Source: Chloroflexota bacterium (lineage in GTDB: Bacteria; Chloroflexota; Limnocylindria; Limnocylindrales; CSP1-4). From it: a stretch of DNA of 61,299 nt. Shown in pieces: positions 1 to 6,915 of this stretch. The DNA is taken from positions 1 to 61,299 of the forward strand of contig JAJYLZ010000014.1 of the NCBI GenBank assembly GCA_021787395.1. Reading direction: 5' to 3'. Made by a program: the position numbers and the translations under genes. The notes beneath the pieces were generated by a model. That model made no database searches. It worked only from the letters and a program-made list of their open reading frames with translations, and was not told the origin of the DNA. Each line of letters begins with the position of its first letter. Position 1 is the stretch's first letter.

Positions 1-372
1 CCCGAGTTCACCGCCGTGGTGGGCACCGTCGAGGGCGACCTCCACGACATCGGCAAGAACCTGGTGGGGATGATGTGGCGCGGGGCCGGGTTCGAGGTCG
101 TGGACCTGGGCGTCAACGTGCCGGCCGCGCGGTTCGCGCGGGCCGCGGCGGAGCGCGGCGCCCACATCGTCGGGCTGTCCGCCCTGCTGACCACCACCAT
201 GCCCGGCATGCGCGGCGCGGTGGAGGCCGTGCGGGCCGCGAGCCCGTCCACCCGGGTCGTCATCGGCGGCGCCCCCACCACCCCCGAGTTCGCCGCCCAG
301 ATCGGCGCCGACGGCCACGCCCCCGACGCCGGGGCCGCGGTGGACCTCGCCCGCCGGCTGCTGGCCGGGTAG
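1..372 (+). CDS. Corrinoid (B12-binding) methyltransferase protein, 5'-truncated
   Basis: The frame is open from the first base, so the N-terminus lies outside the window. The visible 123 residues are a cobalamin-binding domain of the MtaC/MttC/methionine-synthase type. It has the DxHxxG motif whose His is the lower cobalt ligand (GDLHDIGKN), then an SxL element (SALLTTT) and a GG element (IGGAPTT). Such proteins carry the methyl group between a substrate-specific methyltransferase and a second acceptor enzyme. The stop is 12 bases before the UroD-like methyltransferase gene, so the two are almost certainly co-transcribed and act together. The substrate is unknown. Domain identity is very secure; the missing part is probably the helical cap domain. 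Confidence 0.9.
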   Translation, partial: PEFTAVVGTVEGDLHDIGKNLVGMMWRGAGFEVVDLGVNVPAARFARAAAERGAHIVGLSALLTTTMPGMRGAVEAVRAASPSTRVVIGGAPTTPEFAAQIGADGHAPDAGAAVDLARRLLAG

Positions 373-384
373 GGGGAGGCCGCC

Positions 385-1722
385 ATGTCGGGGACCGCGT
401 CGTCGATGAGCACGCCCATCACCGGCTCCACGGCCGGGCTGCTCGACGTGGACTGGACGGTCACGCCCGACGAGCGCGCCTACCTGCGCGATCTCGCCAG
501 GCGCATGGCCGAGTACGCGGCGCTGCCGGTGATGGCCGAGCGCCGCCGCCAGTGGTTCGACCTCAACGACGGGAGGGCCAACGTGCGCCCGCCGTTCATC
601 CTCGAGGCGTCGAACTTCATGTTCGAGCTGCTGCCGGACCGGCGGTACCGGTGCCAGTCCGCGGCGGCCCAGGTCATCGAGAAGGAGCTGATCCGCTACA
701 CCCGGCCGCATGAGGTCTGGCAGGACGACCGCGTGGTCCCGGGCGTGCTCGACTTCTCCTGGTTCCTCGACATCGACGAGTTCGGCCCGGACGTCCGGGT
801 GAGCCTCGAGAAGGCGCTGGACGTCGAGGGCAACGAGGTCGGCTACGGCTTCCACCACCCGATCACGGACCTCGAGAAGGACCTGCCCCGCCTGCGGCCG
901 GCCGCGGTCACCCTCCACCGGGAGCGCTCGCTCGCCTGGAGGGCGTTCGTCGAGGAGGTCCTCGGCGACATCGTCCCGGTGCGCCTCGTCGTCGTCTGGA
1001 ACGACTTCAACACGCTCACGCAGCGCCTGGTGCACCTGATGGGCATGGAGGCCTTCTTCATCGCCTGCCACGAGCAGCCGGACGCGGTCCACGCCGTCAT
1101 GGCGTACCTGCGCGACAACGCGCTCTCGATCATGCGCCAGGAGGACGCGCTCGGGATCCTGGGCCTCAACAACGACCACCAGGAGGTCTGGTGGTCGGGG
1201 CACAACTACACCCACCTCCTGCCCAGGCCCGGCTTCGACCCCGAGCACGTCACCTGGGCCCACCGCTGGCAGGCCACCAACCTCCAGGAGGCCACCGGGA
1301 TGCGCCCCTCGATGGCGTCGGAGTTCCTGTACCCGTACGTCCGCGAGATCGCCAAGCCCGTCGGCCTCCTCTACTACGGCTGCTGCGAGGCGGTCCACCA
1401 GAGCTGGGACGACATCCGCACCCTGCCGAACCTGCGGAAGGTCTCGATCTCCCAGTGGACGAACGAGGACGTCATGGGCGAGGCGCTGCGCGGGCACGAC
1501 ATCGTCTACTCCCGCAAGCCCAACCCGAACTTCCTGTCCGTGGACGAGACGCTCGACGGCGAGGCCTGGGCCGCCCACATCCGCAAGACGCTCGAGGCCA
1601 CGCGCGGCTGCTCGGTCGAGTTCCTCGTGCGCGACGTGTACACGCTGCACCACAACCACGACAACGGCCGGCGGGCCGCCTCGATCGCCCGGGAGGTGAT
1701 CGACCGGCACTGGCGGGCGTAG
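385..1722 (+). CDS. Uroporphyrinogen decarboxylase-like (corrinoid-linked) methyltransferase family protein
   Basis: A 445-residue protein resembling the UroD-fold methyltransferases that work with corrinoid proteins (the MtaA/MtbA superfamily), in a longer and divergent branch. A C-terminal YYGCCEAVH segment puts Cys333-Cys334 and His338 where metal-binding residues are expected. It is followed by LPNLRKVSISQW and SRKPNPNFL blocks, which I recall from family members encoded beside corrinoid proteins. A strong GGGGGAGG ribosome site lies 5 bases before ATG 385. It sits between the corrinoid protein and an IolE-like TIM barrel, which suggests demethylation of a methoxylated or methylated carbon compound, possibly sugar- or inositol-like. 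That is inference, and classic heme-pathway UroD is unlikely. Confidence 0.75.
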   Translation: MSGTASSMSTPITGSTAGLLDVDWTVTPDERAYLRDLARRMAEYAALPVMAERRRQWFDLNDGRANVRPPFILEASNFMFELLPDRRYRCQSAAAQVIEKELIRYTRPHEVWQDDRVVPGVLDFSWFLDIDEFGPDVRVSLEKALDVEGNEVGYGFHHPITDLEKDLPRLRPAAVTLHRERSLAWRAFVEEVLGDIVPVRLVVVWNDFNTLTQRLVHLMGMEAFFIACHEQPDAVHAVMAYLRDNALSIMRQEDALGILGLNNDHQEVWWSGHNYTHLLPRPGFDPEHVTWAHRWQATNLQEATGMRPSMASEFLYPYVREIAKPVGLLYYGCCEAVHQSWDDIRTLPNLRKVSISQWTNEDVMGEALRGHDIVYSRKPNPNFLSVDETLDGEAWAAHIRKTLEATRGCSVEFLVRDVYTLHHNHDNGRRAASIAREVIDRHWRA

Positions 1723-1752
1723 CCCGGCGTTGTCCTCCAGGGAGCGGCTCTC

Positions 1753-2667
1753 GTGACCCTCGACTACCCCGACCTCCTCCTCGGCACCGCGCCCGACAGC
1801 TGGGGCGTGTGGAACCCCACGGGCGACCCTCTCCAGACGCCCTGGGAGCGCTACCTCGACGAGGTGGCGGCGGCCGGGTACCGGTACAGCGAGCTCGGCC
1901 CGTTCGGCTACCTGCCCGCGGACCCGGGCATCGTGCGCGAGGCGTACGCGGCGCGCGGCCTGACGCTCACCGGCGGCGCCGTGTTCGCCGCGCTGCAGCG
2001 GGGCCGGGAGGCGCTCGAGCGGGCGAAGGCCGACGTGGACGCCGAGATGGCGGTCATCGGGCCCAACGGGGCGAGGCACGTGGTGGTCCTGCCCGAGGGC
2101 TACACCGACATGGACGGGCGGGTCACCGGGCCGACCGGCCTGGCCGACGACGAGTGGGCGAGCCTGCTCGGCGGCATGAGCGAGCTGGGCCGGTACCTGG
2201 CCGGCGAGCACGGCGCGGAGCTCGTGTTCCACCCCCACGCCGACAGCCACGTGGGCACCCAGGCGGAGATCGAGCGCTTCCTCGACGGCACCGACCCGGA
2301 CGCCGTCGGGCTCTGCCTCGACACGGGGCACGTCGCGTACTGCGGCGCCGACAACCTCAAGATCGTGCGCGACTACCCGGACCGCGTGCGGTACGTCCAC
2401 CTCAAGCAGGTGGACCGTGCGGTGATGGCGCGGGTGCGGGAGGAGGGGCTCGGCTTCGCGCCCGCCGTGCGCCTGGGCGCCATGGTCGAGCCGCCGCTGG
2501 GCGAGCCCGACATGCCCACCCTGCTCGAGGCCCTCGCGGGTCTGGGGCGCGAGCTGTACTGCATCGTCGAGCAGGACATGTACCCCTGCGACCCCGACAG
2601 GCCGCTCCCGATCGCGCGGCGCACCTACCAGTACTTCCGGACCTGCGGGATGCGGGTCGCGGGGTAG
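1753..2667 (+). CDS. Sugar phosphate isomerase/epimerase-like TIM barrel (IolE-like)
   Basis: A 304-residue xylose-isomerase-like TIM barrel. The N-terminal LGTAPDSWGVW segment is characteristic of inosose dehydratase (IolE)-type proteins. Conserved metal-site segments follow: VFHPHADSHVGT, CLDTGHVAYCG and RYVHLKQVD, and near the end YCIVEQDMY. These proteins bind a divalent metal and isomerise, epimerise or dehydrate sugars and inositols. The GTG start has a GGGAGCGG ribosome site 6 bases upstream, and the gene follows the methyltransferase by 30 bases in the same direction. The exact reaction cannot be read from the sequence. The context suggests it processes the carbon skeleton released by demethylation. 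Confidence 0.8.
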   Translation: MTLDYPDLLLGTAPDSWGVWNPTGDPLQTPWERYLDEVAAAGYRYSELGPFGYLPADPGIVREAYAARGLTLTGGAVFAALQRGREALERAKADVDAEMAVIGPNGARHVVVLPEGYTDMDGRVTGPTGLADDEWASLLGGMSELGRYLAGEHGAELVFHPHADSHVGTQAEIERFLDGTDPDAVGLCLDTGHVAYCGADNLKIVRDYPDRVRYVHLKQVDRAVMARVREEGLGFAPAVRLGAMVEPPLGEPDMPTLLEALAGLGRELYCIVEQDMYPCDPDRPLPIARRTYQYFRTCGMRVAG

Positions 2668-2702
2668 ACTGCCTTCCCTCAGCTGGTTGAGGAGACAGGC
2701 GG

Positions 2703-2930
2703 ATGGCCACCCGGATCGAGGACACCGGTCACGGCGGCGCGGAGAGCAAGTCGCCCAGCCCGATCGTCATGGCGCCGGAGATCGAGCTGTTCGCCGGAGC
2801 GCCCTGCCGGTGCCTCCCGAGCCCGCAGGGCGACTGGGTCGCCTGCGCGTACTGCGGCCTGAGGCAGGCGCCGGGCAAGGAGTTCTGCGGGTTCTGCGGC
2901 CACCGCTGGGTGACGGACCCGGACGGCTGA
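2703..2930 (+). CDS. Small zinc-ribbon protein, function unknown
   Basis: A 75-residue protein with a clear C-terminal zinc ribbon (CAYC, ten residues, CGFC) and an extra CRC motif upstream. An AGGAGA ribosome site sits 7 bases before the ATG. It is the last member of the short operon containing the corrinoid protein, the UroD-like enzyme and the TIM barrel. The N-terminal 35 residues look unstructured. It could be a small metal-dependent adaptor or regulator of that pathway; I do not recognise a named family. It is too short and generic for a functional call. Confidence 0.65.
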   Translation: MATRIEDTGHGGAESKSPSPIVMAPEIELFAGAPCRCLPSPQGDWVACAYCGLRQAPGKEFCGFCGHRWVTDPDG

Positions 2931-3053
2931 CCCGGCCGCGCCGCACGACCCGGCCACCCGCTCCTGAACGGCACGGTCCGCGACGGCGGTCCGGTCTGCC
3001 GGCACGCCGCCCGGGTCGGAAACGCTCAGCGGCCGCGCGGCAGCCGGCTCGCG

Positions 3054-3791
3054 CTAGCCGAGCGCACCGGCCCGGCCGTCGTTCCGCCCCTCGGCGATCA
3101 GCTCCGCCATCACCAGGTCGTCGGCCGTGGTGATCTTGATGTTCTCCCGGCGCCCCACCACGACGGCCACGCTGCGCCCGGCGCGCTCCACGACCGACGA
3201 GGTGTCGGTCCCGACGAACCCCTCGGCGGCGGCCCGGCGGTGCGCCTCGAGGACCAGGCGGGCGTCGAAGGCCTGGGGGGTCTGGGCGAGCCACAGACCC
3301 TCCTTGGCGCTGCCGACGCAGCCCTGCTCGTCGAGCGCGACCAGCCGGTCGCCGGCCGGGATCATCGGCAGCGCCGCCCCCACCTCGCGAGCCTTGGCGA
3401 CCAGCTCCTCGACCTCGCGGGCGTCCACGAACGGCCTGACGGCGTCGTGGATCAGCACGACGTCGATCTGCCCGGACTCGATCTCGTCGGCGAGCGCCAG
3501 CAGGCCGTTGAACTCGGAGGCGTGGCGCGTCGCGCCGCCCTCCACGAGCCGGTGGGGCTTGCCGATCCGACCGTCGCGGACGAGGCCCTCGCACAGCCCG
3601 CGGTCCGCGGGCGCCGCGACCGTCACGATCACGTCCACGGCCGCGATCCGCGACAGCTCCTCGAGCGTGCGCTGCAGGATCGGCTTGCCCCCGAGGCGCA
3701 GGAAGACCTTGTTCACCGGGGCCATCATCCGGACGCCCGAGCCTGCCGCCAGGACGATCGCCGCGACGCCGCCCCGCCCGTCCTGCGCCAT
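3054..3791 (-). CDS. ispD: 2-C-methyl-D-erythritol 4-phosphate cytidylyltransferase
   Basis: A 245-residue IspD, the third enzyme of the MEP isoprenoid pathway, which makes CDP-methylerythritol from MEP and CTP. The CTP-binding loop is near the start (AAIVLAAGSGVRM) with the lysine-containing NKVFLRLGGKPIL block after it. IHDAVRPFVD, the PAGDRL block and the terminal KITTADDLVMAE block are all present, and length is normal. ATG at 3791 is chosen because it lies 8 residues before the nucleotide loop; an adjacent GTG (3794) is possible. Its stop is about 120 bases from the nearest plus-strand gene. A second, degenerate IspD-like gene lies immediately upstream on the same strand. Confidence 0.93.
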   Translation of the reverse strand: MAQDGRGGVAAIVLAAGSGVRMMAPVNKVFLRLGGKPILQRTLEELSRIAAVDVIVTVAAPADRGLCEGLVRDGRIGKPHRLVEGGATRHASEFNGLLALADEIESGQIDVVLIHDAVRPFVDAREVEELVAKAREVGAALPMIPAGDRLVALDEQGCVGSAKEGLWLAQTPQAFDARLVLEAHRRAAAEGFVGTDTSSVVERAGRSVAVVVGRRENIKITTADDLVMAELIAEGRNDGRAGALG

Positions 3792-3844
3792 CACCGCCGT
3801 CCCGTCATCGAGGAGATCCCGTCCGCGTCCACGCCCCGACGGGG

Positions 3845-4591
3845 CTACCCGGCCGCCAGCGCGACGTCGAGGCGGAGCGCGTCCGCCATCGACCGGAGCT
3901 CGGCGTAGCGGGCGTCGCGGGCGGATCGGATGGGCAGGTTGGAGCGCGGGCCGTCCACGAGGCGGACGCGGAGGCCGGCCCTCCCGGCGAGCGCCAGCTC
4001 GTCGCGGCAGGTCCAGCGCTCGGCGACCGCCCGGGCGACGGCCGCGGCGAACGGCTCCCTCCGGAAGGCGCTGGGCGCCTGGACGGCGTAGACCGTCTCG
4101 CGCGGGATCGTCCCCACGACGCGGCCGGCCACGACGCGCTTGACGGTCTCGTGAACTGCGATCCCCAGCATCGCGCCGTCGCCGCGGAGTCCGTCCAGCA
4201 GCGCCGTGAGGCTGGACGGCGCCAGGAGCGGCCGCTCGGGCTCGTGCACGAGCACGGTGCCCAACGACGGCTCCGCCTCGAGCGCCTCGGCGATCGCGAG
4301 CCAGCGGCTCGAGTGGTTGGCGGTGGCCCCGACCCCGAGCTCGTCTGGGCGCTCGATCGCGGACAGGCACGCCTCGGCGTCCACGCCCTCCAGCGCCAGG
4401 ACGATCGGCCCGATGGAGGGGACTGCCCGCAAGGCCCGCACCGTCGCGTCCAGGACCGACCTGCCGCCGATCGTCAGCTGGCCGGCCGGCCAGGTCGGGT
4501 GGATCGGGATGATTGCGAGGGCGCTCGGTTCGCTGGTTATGGCCGGCCTCTCCCGACTGCGGGGTCCGTCTGGGCGTCGGAATGCTAGCAC
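3845..4591 (-). CDS. Degenerate IspD-like nucleotidyltransferase paralog
   Basis: About 248 residues with the IspD-family fold pattern but altered catalytic signatures. The nucleotide loop reads AIIPIHPTWPAGQLTIGG, without the AAGxGxR loop, and the HDAxRP motif is HEPERP. YAVQAPSAF corresponds to the AQTPQAF block of true IspD. It ends 53 bases upstream of ispD. The start is uncertain: GTG 4591 gives a family-like length and has a weak GAGG 4 bases upstream, while ATG 4666 would add 25 residues. It may bind a different nucleotide or act as a non-catalytic partner; which one is unknown. Confidence 0.6.
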   Translation of the reverse strand: MLAFRRPDGPRSRERPAITSEPSALAIIPIHPTWPAGQLTIGGRSVLDATVRALRAVPSIGPIVLALEGVDAEACLSAIERPDELGVGATANHSSRWLAIAEALEAEPSLGTVLVHEPERPLLAPSSLTALLDGLRGDGAMLGIAVHETVKRVVAGRVVGTIPRETVYAVQAPSAFRREPFAAAVARAVAERWTCRDELALAGRAGLRVRLVDGPRSNLPIRSARDARYAELRSMADALRLDVALAAG

Positions 4592-4761
4592 GGCGCCTCG
4601 CGCGTGCCCGCGACCCTCTATGGCGGCCGATCTGGCGGCCGTTGCGGCCACGGTCGCAGGCCGCAAGACGGCGGCGCGATGCCCGGGCGGCCGCGAGGCC
4701 GCGAATCGGCCGTGTCAACATGGGGGCCGTGGGGACCGTGTCAGAACGGGAGCGCCCGGAG

Positions 4762-6588
4762 ATGAGCATTCGTGGGATCGGCGCCGCGCCGGGGTATGCC
4801 GTCGGCCCCGTCTGGAGGTACACGGCTGCCGGGTCGGCTGGGCCGCGGGAGGGCGAGCCGGCGGTCCGCGGGCTGGCCATCGCCGACGCCGCCGCCATCG
4901 CCGCGGAGGAGCTGGACGAGCTTGCCGGCCGGCTGCGCGCCCAGGGCCGGGCGGGCGAGGCGGGCATCCTCGAGGCGCAGGCGCTCATGGCCACCGACGA
5001 GCTGATCGTCGCCGAGGCCGAGCGCCTGGCGTCGCACGACGGCGTGTCCAGCCCTGCCGACCTGGCGCGGGCCGTCCAGGAGGCCGGCCGGGCCGCGGCC
5101 GCCACGCTGGCGGCGCTCGACGACGAGCTGCTCTCCGCGAGGGCGGCCGATGTCGGCGACGTCGCCGCCCGCATCGCCCGGGTCCTCACGGGCCGTCGGA
5201 TCACGCCCCCGCCGGAGCCCTCGATCGCGATCGCCGACGACCTGCCGCCGTCGGTGGCGCTCGACCTCCCGGCGGGGAGCCTGCTCGGGGTCGTCCTCCA
5301 GGAGGGCAGCCGGACGTCCCATGCGGTCATCCTGTCGCGGGCGCTCGGGATCCCGGCCGTCGTCGCCGCGCCGGGCGTGCTCGAGGCGGTCGCCGGGATG
5401 GCCGGCCGGACCGGCTCGATCCGGGCGGCGGTCGACGGGACCACGGGCGAGGTGTTCCTGGACCCGAGTCCGGCGGTCGAGGCCGAGCTCGCAGGGCGCA
5501 GGCGCCGATCCGAGGCCGGTGCCCTCGCGGCCCGGGCGCTGCGCGGTGCGGCCGGCCAGACCGCGAGCGGGCGGCGCATCGCGCTGGTGGCCAACATCGG
5601 CCGACCCGGCGAGGCCGCCCGGGCGCTGGAGGCCGGCGCCGAGGGCGTCGGCCTGTTCCGCACCGAGTTCCTGTTCATGGGCCGGCAGGACCCGCCCGCC
5701 GAGGCCGAGCAGACAGCGGCCTACCGGGCGGTGCTCGCCGCGTTCGGCCCCGAGCGGCCGGTCGTGATCCGGCTGGCCGACATCGGGGGAGACAAGGCCA
5801 TCCCGTACCTGCAGCTGCCCGCCGAGGAGAACCCGTTCCTGGGCGTCCGCGGCCTGCGGCTCGCCTACGGCGCGGGGCGCGCGCTCCTGGTCACCCAGCT
5901 CCGGGCGATCTTCCGGGCCGGGGCCGAGGCCGGCGTGACGCCGCGCGTGATGGCGCCGATGGTGGCGACCGCGGAGGACGTGGAGCTGCTGGTGGGCCTG
6001 CGCGACGAGGCGGCGGCCGGCCTCGACGCGGAGGGGGTCGCCCGTTCGAGCCGCCTCGTGACCGGCATCATGGTCGAGGTGCCGTCGGCGGCCCTCCTGG
6101 CCGCGTCGCTCGCGCCGCAGGTGGAGTTCCTCTCCATCGGCACCAACGACCTCACCCAGTACGTCCTGGCCGCAGACCGCACCAACGCGCGGCTGGGCGC
6201 GCTGCAGGACGCACTGCACCCCGCGGTGCTGCGGGCGATCGTGGCGACCGTGGCCGGCGGCGACGAGTCGGGCGTCCCCACCGCGGTGTGCGGGGAGCTC
6301 GCGTCCGACCCCGCCGGCGCCCTCGTGCTGGCCGGCCTCGGCGTGGACGAGCTGAGCATGGACCCTGCCGCCCTCGACGCCGTGCGCCTGGCCCTGCGCC
6401 TGGCGACCGACGCGGAGCTTGAGCAGCTGGGCCGCGACGCCCTGGCCTCGCGCACGGCCGCGGAGGCGAGGGGCCGTGCCGAGGCGCTGCTGGCCAGGGT
6501 CGCCGAGCGCCGGGCGGCGGCTCCCCCGGATCCCGGCCGGCGGGCCCCGGACGACGGCCGGGCGGCCAGTGCCGCGCCGGGACGGTGA
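4762..6588 (+). CDS. ptsI: PTS enzyme I (phosphoenolpyruvate-protein phosphotransferase)
   Basis: A 608-residue enzyme I that transfers phosphate from PEP to HPr. It has an N-terminal GIGAAPGYAVGP start and a phospho-histidine domain with the active His187 in GSRTSHAVILSRALGIPAVV. The PEP-binding TIM barrel contains GLFRTEFLFMGR, MVEVPSAALLA and FLSIGTNDLTQY, with the catalytic cysteine in VCGELASDP. ATG 4762 is chosen because it directly precedes the family start; in-frame GTG/ATG codons just upstream are possible. HPr follows 3 bases after the stop. No EII component is visible anywhere in the window, so the pair may serve a distant transporter, a DhaM-type kinase or a regulatory role. Confidence 0.93.
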   Translation: MSIRGIGAAPGYAVGPVWRYTAAGSAGPREGEPAVRGLAIADAAAIAAEELDELAGRLRAQGRAGEAGILEAQALMATDELIVAEAERLASHDGVSSPADLARAVQEAGRAAAATLAALDDELLSARAADVGDVAARIARVLTGRRITPPPEPSIAIADDLPPSVALDLPAGSLLGVVLQEGSRTSHAVILSRALGIPAVVAAPGVLEAVAGMAGRTGSIRAAVDGTTGEVFLDPSPAVEAELAGRRRRSEAGALAARALRGAAGQTASGRRIALVANIGRPGEAARALEAGAEGVGLFRTEFLFMGRQDPPAEAEQTAAYRAVLAAFGPERPVVIRLADIGGDKAIPYLQLPAEENPFLGVRGLRLAYGAGRALLVTQLRAIFRAGAEAGVTPRVMAPMVATAEDVELLVGLRDEAAAGLDAEGVARSSRLVTGIMVEVPSAALLAASLAPQVEFLSIGTNDLTQYVLAADRTNARLGALQDALHPAVLRAIVATVAGGDESGVPTAVCGELASDPAGALVLAGLGVDELSMDPAALDAVRLALRLATDAELEQLGRDALASRTAAEARGRAEALLARVAERRAAAPPDPGRRAPDDGRAASAAPGR

Positions 6589-6591
6589 CGC

Positions 6592-6861
6592 GTGGTCGAG
6601 CAGACGGTCACGGTCCGCAACGCGTCGGGCCTGCACGCCCGCCCGGCGGCCGCGTTCGTCGCCGCCGCGAGGAGGTTCGCCGACACCAGGGTCTGGGTGG
6701 TCAAGGGCGGTGTCGCCCACGACGCCAAGAGCATCCTGCAGGTGCTGCAGCTGGGCGTCACCAGGGGCACCGTCGTCACCATCCGGGCCGAGGGACCGGC
6801 CGCGGTCGAGGCGGTCGAGGCGCTCGCCGCCCTGCTCGAGGGTGGCCTCGGCGAGGCCTAG
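6592..6861 (+). CDS. ptsH: Phosphocarrier protein HPr
   Basis: An 89-residue HPr. The phospho-acceptor His15 sits in NASGLHARPAA, and Ser47 in AKSILQVLQLGV aligns with the regulatory Ser46 of Gram-positive HPr. The GTG start lies 3 bases after the enzyme I stop, so the genes are translationally coupled. No HPr kinase gene lies in the window, so serine phosphorylation cannot be judged. A 10-bp inverted repeat after the stop forms a likely bidirectional terminator shared with the convergent glucosaminidase gene. Confidence 0.92.
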   Translation: MVEQTVTVRNASGLHARPAAAFVAAARRFADTRVWVVKGGVAHDAKSILQVLQLGVTRGTVVTIRAEGPAAVEAVEALAALLEGGLGEA

Positions 6862-6903
6862 CCTGGCCCGCTCCCGGAGCCTGAGTGCGGCGTGCGGGCC
6901 AGG
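6862..6903. terminator. Bidirectional hairpin between convergent genes
   Basis: CCTGGCCCGC (6862-6871) pairs perfectly with GCGGGCCAGG (6894-6903) around a 22-base loop. It lies exactly between the ends of ptsH (+) and the glucosaminidase gene (-). No T-tract follows, which is common in high-GC genomes. It is likely a transcription end for both genes. Confidence 0.6.
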
Positions 6904-6915
6904 GCGCGGCGCCCG

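Noticed and set aside
3054..5678. An 874-codon minus-strand frame that contains ispD
   Set aside because: Only the last ~245 codons are IspD; the rest is antisense to ptsI or out of frame with the second IspD-like gene.
4741..6720. A 659-codon open frame on the minus strand across ptsI and ptsH
   Set aside because: It is antisense to two clearly conserved proteins and its translation is Arg/Gly/Pro/Ala-rich with no family features, as usual for high-GC shadow frames.
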